A DNA stretch of 64,000 bases from Nymphalis io (Eukaryota > Arthropoda > Insecta > Lepidoptera > Nymphalidae): NCBI RefSeq assembly GCF_905147045.1, contig NC_065902.1, positions 10,051,377 through 10,115,376 on the forward strand, read 5' to 3'. A program made the position numbers and the translations under genes. Below are positions 59,901-64,000 of the stretch, piece after piece; position 1 is the first letter of the stretch; each line of letters begins with the position of its first letter. Under the pieces are notes generated by a model that made no database searches, had not been told where the DNA came from, and saw nothing but the letters and a program-made list of their open reading frames with translations.

Positions 59901-61281
59901 ATGTCCAATATGTAATTGTTAATAATTACACATATATGTATTCTCCGTGAATGTGAATGTGAACTTACAACATTATTATATTTTTAATTAAGGCCACTCA
60001 ATGTATCGATTCACTTAAATTATTTATCCTGCCGCCATAAAACGGACGTGACGAACCGTAATCTTCCCGAAACAATTCATGACACGTTATTTGTGAATTA
60101 AATCGATATTAATAATAGTTTGTTCATAATCTTAAATTATCATATATGATCTGTATTTTCAGTTTAACAGATGACTTCCTACTCAAAGCATTGCACGAAC
60201 TAAACAACGAACAGCTAAGGCCAGAACAAGAGCTACTAAATAAGCTGAGGCCCCTGGGGAGGCGGATTCTGCCTCTTGCAGCTGACATGTTTCTTGCTGG
60301 AGTTGACCCTGTACGTTGTTATATTAAATATAATATTTGCTAAGAAATAAAGTTGAATTTGTAACTTTAATAAATCAACTGTTTCTAACTTTATTACAAA
60401 AATATGTTACTTACACTACCATTGTCTGTGGGAAGTGGTGATCACACACTAATTTTATACATACGCTGGTCTTTAACGTATTAAATAATCTTTATATTTC
60501 CAGCTCGCTCAAACAGCTGTCAGCATGTTCTACCAGTTATCTCTACACGCAGCGCGCCAACAACGAGCTCACGATGAAGTGGTCTGGGCTAAGGCCTCCA
60601 AGGACGAGGGCTTAGATATTCAAGAGTTGCCTTACATATCCTCCTGTGCGAAAGAAGCGATGAGGCTGTATCCAGCCACAGGTGGGGTTGTTAGAAGAAG
60701 CAGAGAGGAACTCGTGGTCGGCGGATATGAAGTTCCTGCTGGGGTGAGCTATGAAATATAATAATAGCTAATAATGATCAATATAAAACCATTAAATTTT
60801 CTTATTTATTGTCAATAATGTAGAACCAATACTTAGGAAAAAGAAATAACCCTAAATCTGAGGATAACCGGCAATTTTCTAATTATAATATGAAACGAAC
60901 TTATTGTCTTTCTGACTTGCATTAAATAGTTTAATAACATTTTACAATTTATTTTACCATCAGGTTGACATAGTTCTTGCACATGGAGTATCCAGCAAAT
61001 TAGAAGAAGAATGGGGTCGCGCCAAGTCTTTCATCCCTGAACGCTGGTGCAGCCAGGGTTGGGAGCCTCTCAAGGCGTCCAGAGCACATCCAGCCGCATC
61101 GATGCCATTCGGACAAACCTGCCCAGCTACTGGCATTGTCAGCAAAATGCTTTCCTCTTTAGCAACTAGGATTCTAGACAAATACAGACTAGAATGGCAC
61201 GGACCTAATCCAAATATAGTGACTACAGGTGTTAACAAAATTCAACCGCCTTATTACTTTGTACTACAAAATTCAGCTTAG
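35880..61281 (+). CDS. Divergent mitochondrial-clan cytochrome P450, 10 exons, 540 aa
   Basis: Joined exons: 35880-35911, 42204-42385, 47106-47239, 55050-55144, 55871-55981, 56573-56725, 58921-59130, 60163-60310, 60504-60743, 60964-61281 (1,623 nt with stop, all GT-AG, phases consistent). Insect mitochondrial P450s are heme monooxygenases at the inner membrane, fed by adrenodoxin. Residues 1-50 are rich in Ser, Thr and Arg with no acidic residue, fitting a matrix presequence. IPGP is at 52-55, C-helix W155..R159, the clan-typical YRWAIE...FGIRLGCL at 205-224, ExxR 406-409 and PERW 460-463. The length is normal. Oddities: I-helix AGVDPL (351-356) lacks the DT(T/S) threonines, and the cysteine loop is PFG-QT-C488, three residues short and lacking the Gly and Arg of FxxGxRxC. 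Spacing to the L-helix makes C488 the likely heme ligand. The RLGCL block resembles CYP12/CYP301/CYP333 relatives more than CYP315; CYP339 is another candidate. Family unresolved. Confidence 0.9.
36965..37320. repeat. Family C repeat in intron 1
   Basis: It has aacgcattacgcgtttccc, gtgtccatggcgccgagtg, cggaatacccactaaaaaac and gaggagcgccacgggatcgc, parallel to the copy at 2062-2400. After about 37,155 the sequence differs from that copy (ccaacccttggaaatattg onward), so the two have different 3' extensions. Confidence 0.7.
38262..38530. other. GC-richer patch in intron 1
   Basis: It contains gctgggcgcttaggaagtgg, gtgacgttaaggggtcg and gcgttcatccacggcccctc. The last of these resembles 10,490-10,520. 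There is no open frame. Probably a repeat I cannot name. Confidence 0.3.
39640..39732 (-). repeat. Family B 3' fragment in intron 1
   Basis: Antisense: aaatggccacctgatggtta, attggtattgccaatgtaa and tcaatgcgtcaaaccc. It is diverged and truncated. Confidence 0.55.
41056..41342 (+). repeat. Family B SINE-like element, full length, intron 1
   Basis: An intact sense copy from actggtggtagggctttgtg to ccttcctattctataaaaac. It is directly followed, in the same orientation, by an older copy. The 82-codon minus-strand frame is the family artefact. Confidence 0.9.
41350..41628 (+). repeat. Older family B copy, head-to-tail with the previous one
   Basis: It has cccgtctctgtaggtagcat, ttctgttccggctagaagg, aagcttggtggcgcattgg and cttaccatcagggcccatc, and ends tataaacaaaaac. 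It is more diverged than its neighbour, so the pair arose by independent insertion rather than recent duplication. Confidence 0.75.
41729..41890 (-). repeat. Family A SINE, degenerate, intron 1
   Basis: Antisense: ttaaggaggttaggagctta, gagaaggcttggagcttata and a decayed cgatgttttctttat. Low identity. Confidence 0.45.
42204..42385 (+). CDS. P450 exon 2 (residues 11-72)
   Basis: It completes Phe11 and encodes the basic Ser/Thr/Arg-rich part of the presequence and the hinge KKFADIPGPLALP, where the mature mitochondrial P450 fold begins. The acceptor is cacag and the donor is aatag|gtaag. It leaves one base of Gly72 (phase 1). Confidence 0.85.
44510..44715 (-). repeat. Family A SINE, degenerate, intron 2
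   Basis: Antisense: cgactgctgagctcagtcct, ctctcctttagagaaggttt, catgcacatgtgggaaattt and a very decayed head. Low identity. Confidence 0.5.
44821..45003 (+). other. Unrecognised 60-codon open stretch in intron 2
   Basis: This block has balanced base composition. It reads FDLTSMNGKWYSSRDVSK on the plus strand from a non-ATG-confirmed start, and on the minus strand it also reads a protein-like stretch (VGTRDTAPTFDTSRDEYH). Coding-like composition in both directions suggests a piece of a mobile element. No family is recognised and it does not fit the P450 frame. Confidence 0.2.
46190..46345 (+). repeat. Family A SINE with internal deletion, intron 2
   Basis: Sense copy that keeps head and tail: gatccactggttagaacacg (A box), a decayed B box, gcaccactgatattttatat, then directly ccttctcctcgaaaaggg and cagctatgggacattaacag. 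About 110 bp of the body is missing. Confidence 0.7.
46351..46455 (+). repeat. Family E SINE piece, intron 2
   Basis: It has gaacggctgcaaaacattagg then ggtcgagttctgggtcggtt and tattagttattgagtcatat. The order (ggccgcag..., gaggtc..ctgggt, attgggtt) is that of family E. Weak. Confidence 0.35.
47106..47239 (+). CDS. P450 exon 3 (residues 72-116)
   Basis: It completes Gly72 and encodes GCFHHTVGLGLLEGLRERYG, then DLVRLAKG and YIFDPDLMRE. This is the region leading through helix A and the first beta strands, with the ERYGDLVR phrase typical of the mitochondrial clan. Acceptor ttccag, donor gag|gtgagc (phase 0). Confidence 0.9.
47381..47767 (+). other. GC-richer 128-codon open stretch, unrecognised
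   Basis: It is open from TTTTTCGCGGTG to tgagcatagc and higher in GC than the intron around it. The plus translation starts MTFFFAVKSSW and is rich in Leu, Arg, Cys and Phe with no domain I know. The opposite strand has gatgctctggcagcacc and agtacggcgcagtcggcg, which look like the 3' untranslated part of a retroelement. Probably a transposon fragment, not a host gene. Confidence 0.25.
47912..48130 (-). repeat. Family B element, 5'-truncated, intron 3
   Basis: Antisense. A T run leads into atagaataggaatgcggacg and continues to aacacaacaataacaagtac, where it stops. The terminal 70 bp (sense 5' end) are missing, as expected from incomplete reverse transcription. Confidence 0.85.
49125..49225. 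repeat. Family C fragment, intron 3
   Basis: It has cgctggaaaaacgcattacg, cgtttcccctacgggatctg, gctcgccggtgtccaaggc and gccgagtgcgtcccgtacat. Only the first 100 bp of the family are present. Confidence 0.7.
50987..51284. mobile_element. 298-bp GC-rich element with 14-bp perfect inverted ends
   Basis: CCACGGTGCGTGAT (50,987-51,000) is matched exactly in inverse at 51,271-51,284. Further GGTGCG/CGCACC motifs lie inside both ends (about 51,041-51,053 and 51,231-51,247). No clear target duplication is visible. The open frames on both strands (100 and 60 codons) follow from GC content. It resembles a MITE; I cannot assign a superfamily. Confidence 0.65.
51480..51620 (+). repeat. Family B, old, intron 3
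   Basis: It has agagtgaaatagtcagtgta, caagtgacattact, accaacccttggtggcgta and a decayed 3' end. Strongly diverged. Confidence 0.45.
51950..52378 (-). repeat. Older family B copy split by a younger one
   Basis: The left part (51,950-52,022) reads taaccatttcttacatcgcc and aatgcgccacgaaccttgcg up to cccttgtgcttgttgg. The right part (about 52,328-52,378) resumes gaacactggctcactaaccc and ttcaaaccg. The intact copy at 52,024-52,320 lies between them in the same orientation. Confidence 0.7.
52024..52320 (-). repeat. Family B SINE-like element, full length, nested
   Basis: Antisense. A T run then tagaataggaaggcggacg, ending gctctaccaccagt. There is a 3-bp insertion in gggcatattacctgatgg compared with gggccacctgatgg. 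It is inserted within an older family B copy. Confidence 0.88.
52957..53008 (+). repeat. Family E SINE head, intron 3
   Basis: It has ctgcctcgttggtctagttg, ccagatattaggccgcagac and cccgaggtcatagag, then AT-rich sequence. The B box is absent. Confidence 0.5.
53508..53635 (-). repeat. Family A SINE, head-side part, intron 3
   Basis: Antisense: ggacacatgcaggcttcctc, gatgttttccttcactgtcg, aagaacatgaaaattcagcg and tgcttgcctgtgtttgaatc (B-box complement). Confidence 0.7.
54215..54305 (+). repeat. Family A SINE head only, intron 3
   Basis: Sense: gctgagccgagatggtattg then gttagaacatgcaactgcg, gcgttcaaactcgagcaa and aaccactgaattttt. Although tRNA-like, the A and B boxes are mutated and nothing folds as a complete tRNA. 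Confidence 0.6.
55050..55144 (+). CDS. P450 exon 4 (residues 117-148)
   Basis: It encodes VYESNTTEPPQWIRSPLSEQ then RKNTGSQCAMQ. This is the region before helix C; other mitochondrial P450s usually have a Pro/Arg-rich P.RP...Y pattern, so it is diverged. Acceptor tttaaag, donor aag|gtaggg (phase 2). Confidence 0.8.
55145..55870 (+). other. P450 intron 4 (726 bp, phase 2)
   Basis: AT-rich. A family C scrap at about 55,760-55,810 (gtttttagtgggtattccgg, inverted relative to 2062) precedes the acceptor. A phrase near 55,400 (agcgcggtttcatctgcgtt) resembles a common dispersed repeat start. Confidence 0.6.
55871..55981 (+). CDS. P450 exon 5 (residues 148-185)
   Basis: It encodes SEETKAIWAGIRTLMKDG and on to DVTRR. 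It contains the helix C WxxxR motif (W155, R159), whose residues contact the heme propionates in P450s. Acceptor attacag, donor aag|gtgaga (phase 2). Confidence 0.9.
55982..56572 (+). other. P450 intron 5 (591 bp, phase 2)
   Basis: AT-rich. A weak family B-like scrap is possible near 56,400-56,490. The open frames on both strands here are not genes. Confidence 0.55.
56573..56725 (+). CDS. P450 exon 6 (residues 185-236)
   Basis: It encodes the E-helix region with EIYRWAIETIG then VMMFGIRLGCLDGG. This block, with W207 and the R220-L-G-C-L, is one of the clearest mitochondrial-clan signatures in the gene. Acceptor ttatag, donor aatag|gtaagc (phase 2). Confidence 0.92.
57568..57628 (+). repeat. 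Perfect 25-bp hairpin inside family D SINE
   Basis: The left arm (57,568-57,592) begins GACAAACAGACATGTTCATG. The right arm (57,604-57,628) is its exact reverse complement. The loop is 11 nt. In the copy at 63,713 most of the left arm is deleted. Confidence 0.92.
57719..58009 (+). repeat. Family B SINE-like element, full length, inside family D
   Basis: Sense copy from actggtggtagggctttgtg to ccttcctattatataaaaa. The flanks atatttcac and atatattac are alike in 7 of 9 positions and could be an aged target duplication; both correspond to the atagcac segment of the unsplit copy. Confidence 0.9.
58088..58225 (+). repeat. Family E SINE tail, intron 6
   Basis: It has tgtacactataatatgtcct, gtgcagttgtatattgtatg and aatcgctgccatgaccaaaa then tcggtcgggagaacat. 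It adjoins the end of the family D copy. Confidence 0.5.
58547..58804. mobile_element. 258-bp MITE with 28-bp inverted ends
   Basis: The left end starts GGTCGGTTTTCATCGAACCA. The inverted right end starts GGTTGGTTTTCATTGATCCA. They agree at 25 of 28 positions (58,547-58,574 and 58,777-58,804), and similarity continues inward with a gap (cagtacagcaatcc / gatgcagcaattc). Flanks are taat on the left and ttaa on the right. GG-starting ends with TAA/TTA flanks suggest the PIF/Harbinger superfamily, which is inference. Confidence 0.8.
58921..59130 (+). CDS. P450 exon 7 (residues 236-306)
   Basis: It encodes RRPEKTSMDDHIQDLCSLSK to LKAIDKHY, the variable F-G helix region that shapes the substrate pocket and membrane contact. 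It is poorly conserved in the family. I support it by an uninterrupted frame and matched phase-2 sites on both sides (ttatttag / tatag|gtgag). Confidence 0.85.
59131..60162 (+). other. P450 intron 7 (1.0 kb, phase 2)
   Basis: AT-rich, with a family A scrap at 59,207-59,255 (agaaggtttagtgcttattc, ccctgcaccagtgcggga). Nothing else is recognised. Confidence 0.6.
60163..60310 (+). CDS. P450 exon 8 (residues 306-355)
   Basis: It encodes LTDDFLLKALHELNNEQ through LPLAADMFLAGVDP, the start of helix I. It ends exactly at the acid (D354) of the usual (A/G)Gx(D/E)T(T/S) motif, followed by Pro. The donor cct|gtacgt matches the consensus well (phase 0). Confidence 0.9.
60504..60743 (+). CDS. P450 exon 9 (residues 356-435)
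   Basis: It encodes LAQTAVSMFYQLSLHAARQQ, finishing helix I with Leu where the catalytic Thr is expected, then helices J and K. CAKEAMRLYP gives the ExxR pair (E406, R409). It continues GGVVRRSREELVVGGYEVPA. Acceptor tttccag, donor ggg|gtgagc (phase 0). Introns 8 and 9 are only 193 and 220 bp. Confidence 0.92.
60964..61281 (+). CDS. P450 exon 10 (residues 436-540, stop)
   Basis: It encodes VDIVLAHGVSS, the meander EEWGRAKSFIPERW, the shortened Cys loop SMPFGQTCPATGIVSK and helix L LSSLATRILDKYRLEW, then a normal C-terminus and TAG (61,279-61,281). Aligning back from ATRIL, C488 sits at the family spacing. C-P-A fits the C-x-(G/A) part. The deletion is therefore before the cysteine. The minus-strand 92-codon frame (60,960-61,238) is a shadow. 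Confidence 0.93.
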   Translation, partial: VDIVLAHGVSSKLEEEWGRAKSFIPERWCSQGWEPLKASRAHPAASMPFGQTCPATGIVSKMLSSLATRILDKYRLEWHGPNPNIVTTGVNKIQPPYYFVLQNSA

Positions 61282-62079
61282 TTTATACATCGTTTTAGTT
61301 CCATCCAGTGACTGGCATAATTGATTTGCTTTGGCAACTTCATTTGTATAAAAGTGATGATTCTTTATTTTAACACTTAATTGGCACTAATGTCTAAGCG
61401 TTTCATTTTGACGCGAAGTTCATATTTATTTAGGGTGCTTAAGAATTAGTAAAGCTAATTGTAGCTAATGTTTTATCAATTTTGCTATCACTGGCATGAA
61501 TATATAGATTAACAAAATCATGAATGTGGACTTGACGACAAATTCTAGTGATAATATTGAGTGAATTGTGATATATACCAGATAATGTGCGTTTGTTTGT
61601 ATTTTTCTATGATTTTAAACCATTAATTTTGCGTAAATAAATAAATTTAAAACGTGTAACTTTTTTTACCTTTTTTGTTAAATTAGAAATTCGGAATAAA
61701 AATACATATCTTTATTCAAATATCACATTAGTTATTCAAATATTATATACCTATTTAACGCAGTATTTAATAAACATTATTATTATATTATTATTACCTT
61801 ATCTGCCAAAATGTATTGTTAATTTCTAAAGCAGCATATAGAACAAAAAAATGTATAATCATTCCATTGTATGATTGAGATATTTTGTAAATACTAAATA
61901 ATAATACTAATAATAAAAATCTTTCAATATTAACTTCGTTTTCATTTTTTCAACATATTTCAAATGATATATTTAACTTGCTTATATCTTATAATGATTA
62001 GGTAAACTGAACTAAAATTGATACTTTTAAAGAATAATTTCTAAATAATCCTAAATATTGTGGATTGAAATTGAGAGCT
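61282..62079 (+). other. P450 3' UTR and AT-rich downstream sequence
   Basis: No open frame of note after the stop codon. Past the polyadenylation signals the sequence is AT-rich spacer. Confidence 0.55.
61636..61645 (+). promoter_or_regulatory. Polyadenylation signals of the P450
   Basis: Two overlapping AATAAA hexamers lie about 355 bp downstream of the stop codon. They would give a 3' UTR of roughly 370-390 nt. The GT-rich text following (aacgtgtaactttttttacc) fits a downstream element. Confidence 0.5.
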
Positions 62080-62158
62080 AAGGATCGAGCTCAGTGGCGT
62101 AACATGGGAGAGGCCTATGTCCAGCAGTGGACAAAGGCTGATGATGATGATGATGATT
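62080..62158 (+). repeat. RTE LINE 3' end, truncated, with GAT repeat
   Basis: It has agtggcgtaacatgggagag and gcctatgtccagcagtggac, then aaggct and (GAT)n. It is homologous to the last 60 bp of the LINE at 34,385-34,440, where the tail is an A run instead. Confidence 0.85.
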
Positions 62159-62994
62159 CCTAAATAACTAAGTATTATTTAATCAGTTTGATATGTTTTG
62201 ATAATTATTGGACTTGTTTAAGATATTAAGCAATTAAAATATATTTAAATTCATGTAGACACAGAGACACATAGTGAGGCATTGTACAGCTTTGAACGTC
62301 ATTTTACCACAGGCTTTAGAATATAGATTCTATAACTGATAGAAAACTCAGTAATCACAGTTTCTTATCATTAAATAAATGAGATATTATGTTATATAGG
62401 TAATACGCATGATAATCAACGAATATTAAGTGTATTTTTCATTGTATACATATGTATTTACTCTTATATTGAGCGATATGCATTATTCCTTCATGTTTTT
62501 AGCATAATATTACACTTATTAGCTGGTAAAAGGAGGTATCATCGAAACTTTACTATAAAAACCAATACAGAAACTTTGTGTTAATTATTTATTTTTATTT
62601 CCCGTTTTAAACGATGCTTATCACTTCAAAATAATCAATAATTAACCATTTTAACGATACACCGAACGAAATTAAATCACGAACTTCGACGTAATATAAA
62701 TAAATATATTTAAATTTTTATTTCAAAAATATTTTAAAACTGTCCTTTTATTACAGAAAAGTCATTTATAGCCATCATATTTCAATAATAAAGAGACATA
62801 CTATCACTTCGACGCTCGGGGTCGAGCACAAATAAACGTTAATGTACTGAAAACGATCTGCAACGCTCGTTATAACACTTCCTTATGAGCTTCCTCTCTC
62901 AAATACATACATACTAGCTATACCGCGTGGTTTCATCCGCAATAAATTTAGATTAAACCAATTTCATACACATGATAAGGACCTGCTTTTTTTG
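62159..62994. other. AT-rich downstream sequence
   Basis: I see nothing recognisable, except tactagctataccgcgtgg near 62,911, which resembles a common dispersed repeat start. Confidence 0.45.
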
Positions 62995-63210
62995 CTAATT
63001 ACTAACTCAAATTATGCTCGTATCGTGTTTCGTCACGGCAGCACGCGCGAGCGATCCCGTGGCGCCCCTCGTTAAGACGGAAAGGGTACCGTTGGTTTTT
63101 TAGTGGGTATTCCGATGTTTGAGACGCACACGGCGCCTTGGATACCGGTGAGCCTTACATACCCACTATTTCCGTGGGAGAAACGCGTAATGCGTTTTTC
63201 AGCGTATAAT
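62995..63210. repeat. Family C repeat, inverted orientation
   Basis: It has gcgatcccgtggcgcccctc, gttaagacggaaagggtacc, tttttagtgggtattccgat, cacggcgccttggataccgg and gaaacgcgtaatgcgttttt. This is the reverse complement of the block order at 36,965. Confidence 0.75.
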
Positions 63211-63712
63211 AAATATAAATATAAGAATTATTAATATCTGACTTGTAATTCCTGAGATAAGTGAGTTCACACAAACTGTCCATATTTATAATATAAACTA
63301 GCTGCTCCGCTCGGTTTCGCATTAAGCATTACTTCGCTCTGTGTGTACATGTCATATTCATCTTTTTCAATTATTGAGCTGTCTAACTCAATATGATTTT
63401 TTCAAATCACAATAAAAAAACATTCTTTAAATATAATTTAAAAGAACGATATCATACACTTTATTACGACTTTCTATAAACTATATGTATACATGATAAT
63501 TCCTTGAAATTTTACCTTCTATTCATACAGCATTATTCATATGGGAGCTAGACTTAAGCTAGTCACGTCCACAGGACGTCCAGCCTTGATTATCAATAAA
63601 GTACACCATATCAATAAATGTTTTCTTTTAGATACTTTCATAGTATTTTTTTATTACGTATTTTGTTTACACAGTATAAGTGTTTGTATTTGTAGCTCAT
63701 ATCATATTTGAC
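63211..63712. other. AT-rich sequence
   Basis: It contains ctagctgctccgctcggttt near 63,299 (a common dispersed repeat start) and otherwise nothing recognised. Confidence 0.45.
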
Positions 63713-63990
63713 GAGCCGGTTGATGTGGTTGGTAGATACTTGGTGCCTTTCACGCCGAAGGTTGTGGGTTCGATTCCCACCCAGGACAGACATTTGTGTG
63801 CATGAACATGTCTGTTTGTCCTTAGTCTGGGTGTAATTATCTATATAAGTATGTATTTATAAAAGAAAAATAGTATATGTAGTATATCAGTTGTCTGGTT
63901 TCCATAGCACAAGCTTTGTACAAGCTTAATTTGGGATCAGATGGCCGTGTGTGAAAAATGTCCCAGGATATTATTATATTATTATTATTA
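63713..63990 (+). repeat. Family D tRNA-derived SINE, uninterrupted
   Basis: The head gagccggttgatgtggttgg and gtgggttcgattcccaccca gives clear A and B boxes. The body is ttgtgtgcatgaacatgtct, gagtctgggtgtaattatc-like text and tttgggatcagatggccgtg, and the tail is aaatgtcccaggatatt and (ATT)n, running to the window edge. It lacks most of the left hairpin arm found at 57,568. Confidence 0.85.
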
Positions 63991-64000
63991 CATATATTAT

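Noticed and set aside
60960..61238. 92-codon minus-strand frame
   Set aside because: It is antisense to P450 exon 10, which has domain support.
35880..61281. Calling the P450 a pseudogene because of its odd heme loop and I-helix
   Set aside because: All ten exons are open, all splice sites are GT-AG with matching phases, length is normal, and the C-helix W/R, ExxR, PERW and ligand Cys are kept.
35880..61281. Naming the P450 shadow (CYP315A1) or another specific CYP
   Set aside because: PERWC resembles CYP315, but the YRW...RLGCL block fits CYP12/301/333-type members better. Without a search the family cannot be fixed.

Overview
This window reads as AT-rich nuclear DNA of an insect, almost certainly a lepidopteran and possibly a butterfly. 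It has an intron-split mitochondrial-clan cytochrome P450, tRNA-derived SINEs of types widespread in Lepidoptera, remnants of an RTE-type LINE, a hAT transposon and a Helitron, and long AT-rich spacers. There is no bacterial-style gene organisation, rRNA, CRISPR array or free-standing tRNA gene.

Layout. Positions 1 to about 35,700 are intergenic and repeat-dominated. They hold a Helitron helicase tail (1852-2061, minus), many copies of two SINE-like families called A and B here, two other tRNA-headed families (D and E), a GC-rich repeat family (C), a decayed hAT element (29,852 to about 31,090) and, abutting it, a decayed RTE LINE (about 31,090-34,452) that carries a 308-bp insertion with perfect 10-bp target duplications. 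I found no host gene there that I can support beyond a weak 153-codon ORF at 2743-3204.

The one clear host gene is on the plus strand from 35,880 to 61,281. I rebuilt it by joining ten exons at GT-AG sites whose phases all match. It gives an intact 540-residue P450 with a basic, acid-free presequence, IPGP (52-55), the C-helix W155..R159, a mitochondrial-clan YRW...RLGCL block (205-224), ExxR (406-409) and PERW (460-463). Two normally near-invariant features differ. The I-helix reads AGVDPL instead of AGxDTT, and the cysteine loop is three residues short: PFG-QT-C488, without the usual Gly and Arg. The gene is open throughout, so this looks like a maintained divergent P450 rather than a pseudogene. 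I could not settle its CYP family.

The P450 introns hold many of the same repeats, plus a 258-bp MITE with 28-bp inverted ends just upstream of exon 7 and a 298-bp GC-rich element with 14-bp perfect inverted ends in intron 3. Downstream of the gene (61,282-64,000) are a 5'-truncated RTE tail with a GAT repeat, a family C copy and an uninterrupted family D SINE. That SINE serves as the empty-site counterpart of a family D copy in intron 6 that is split by a family B element. Repeat family letters are labels for this report only.
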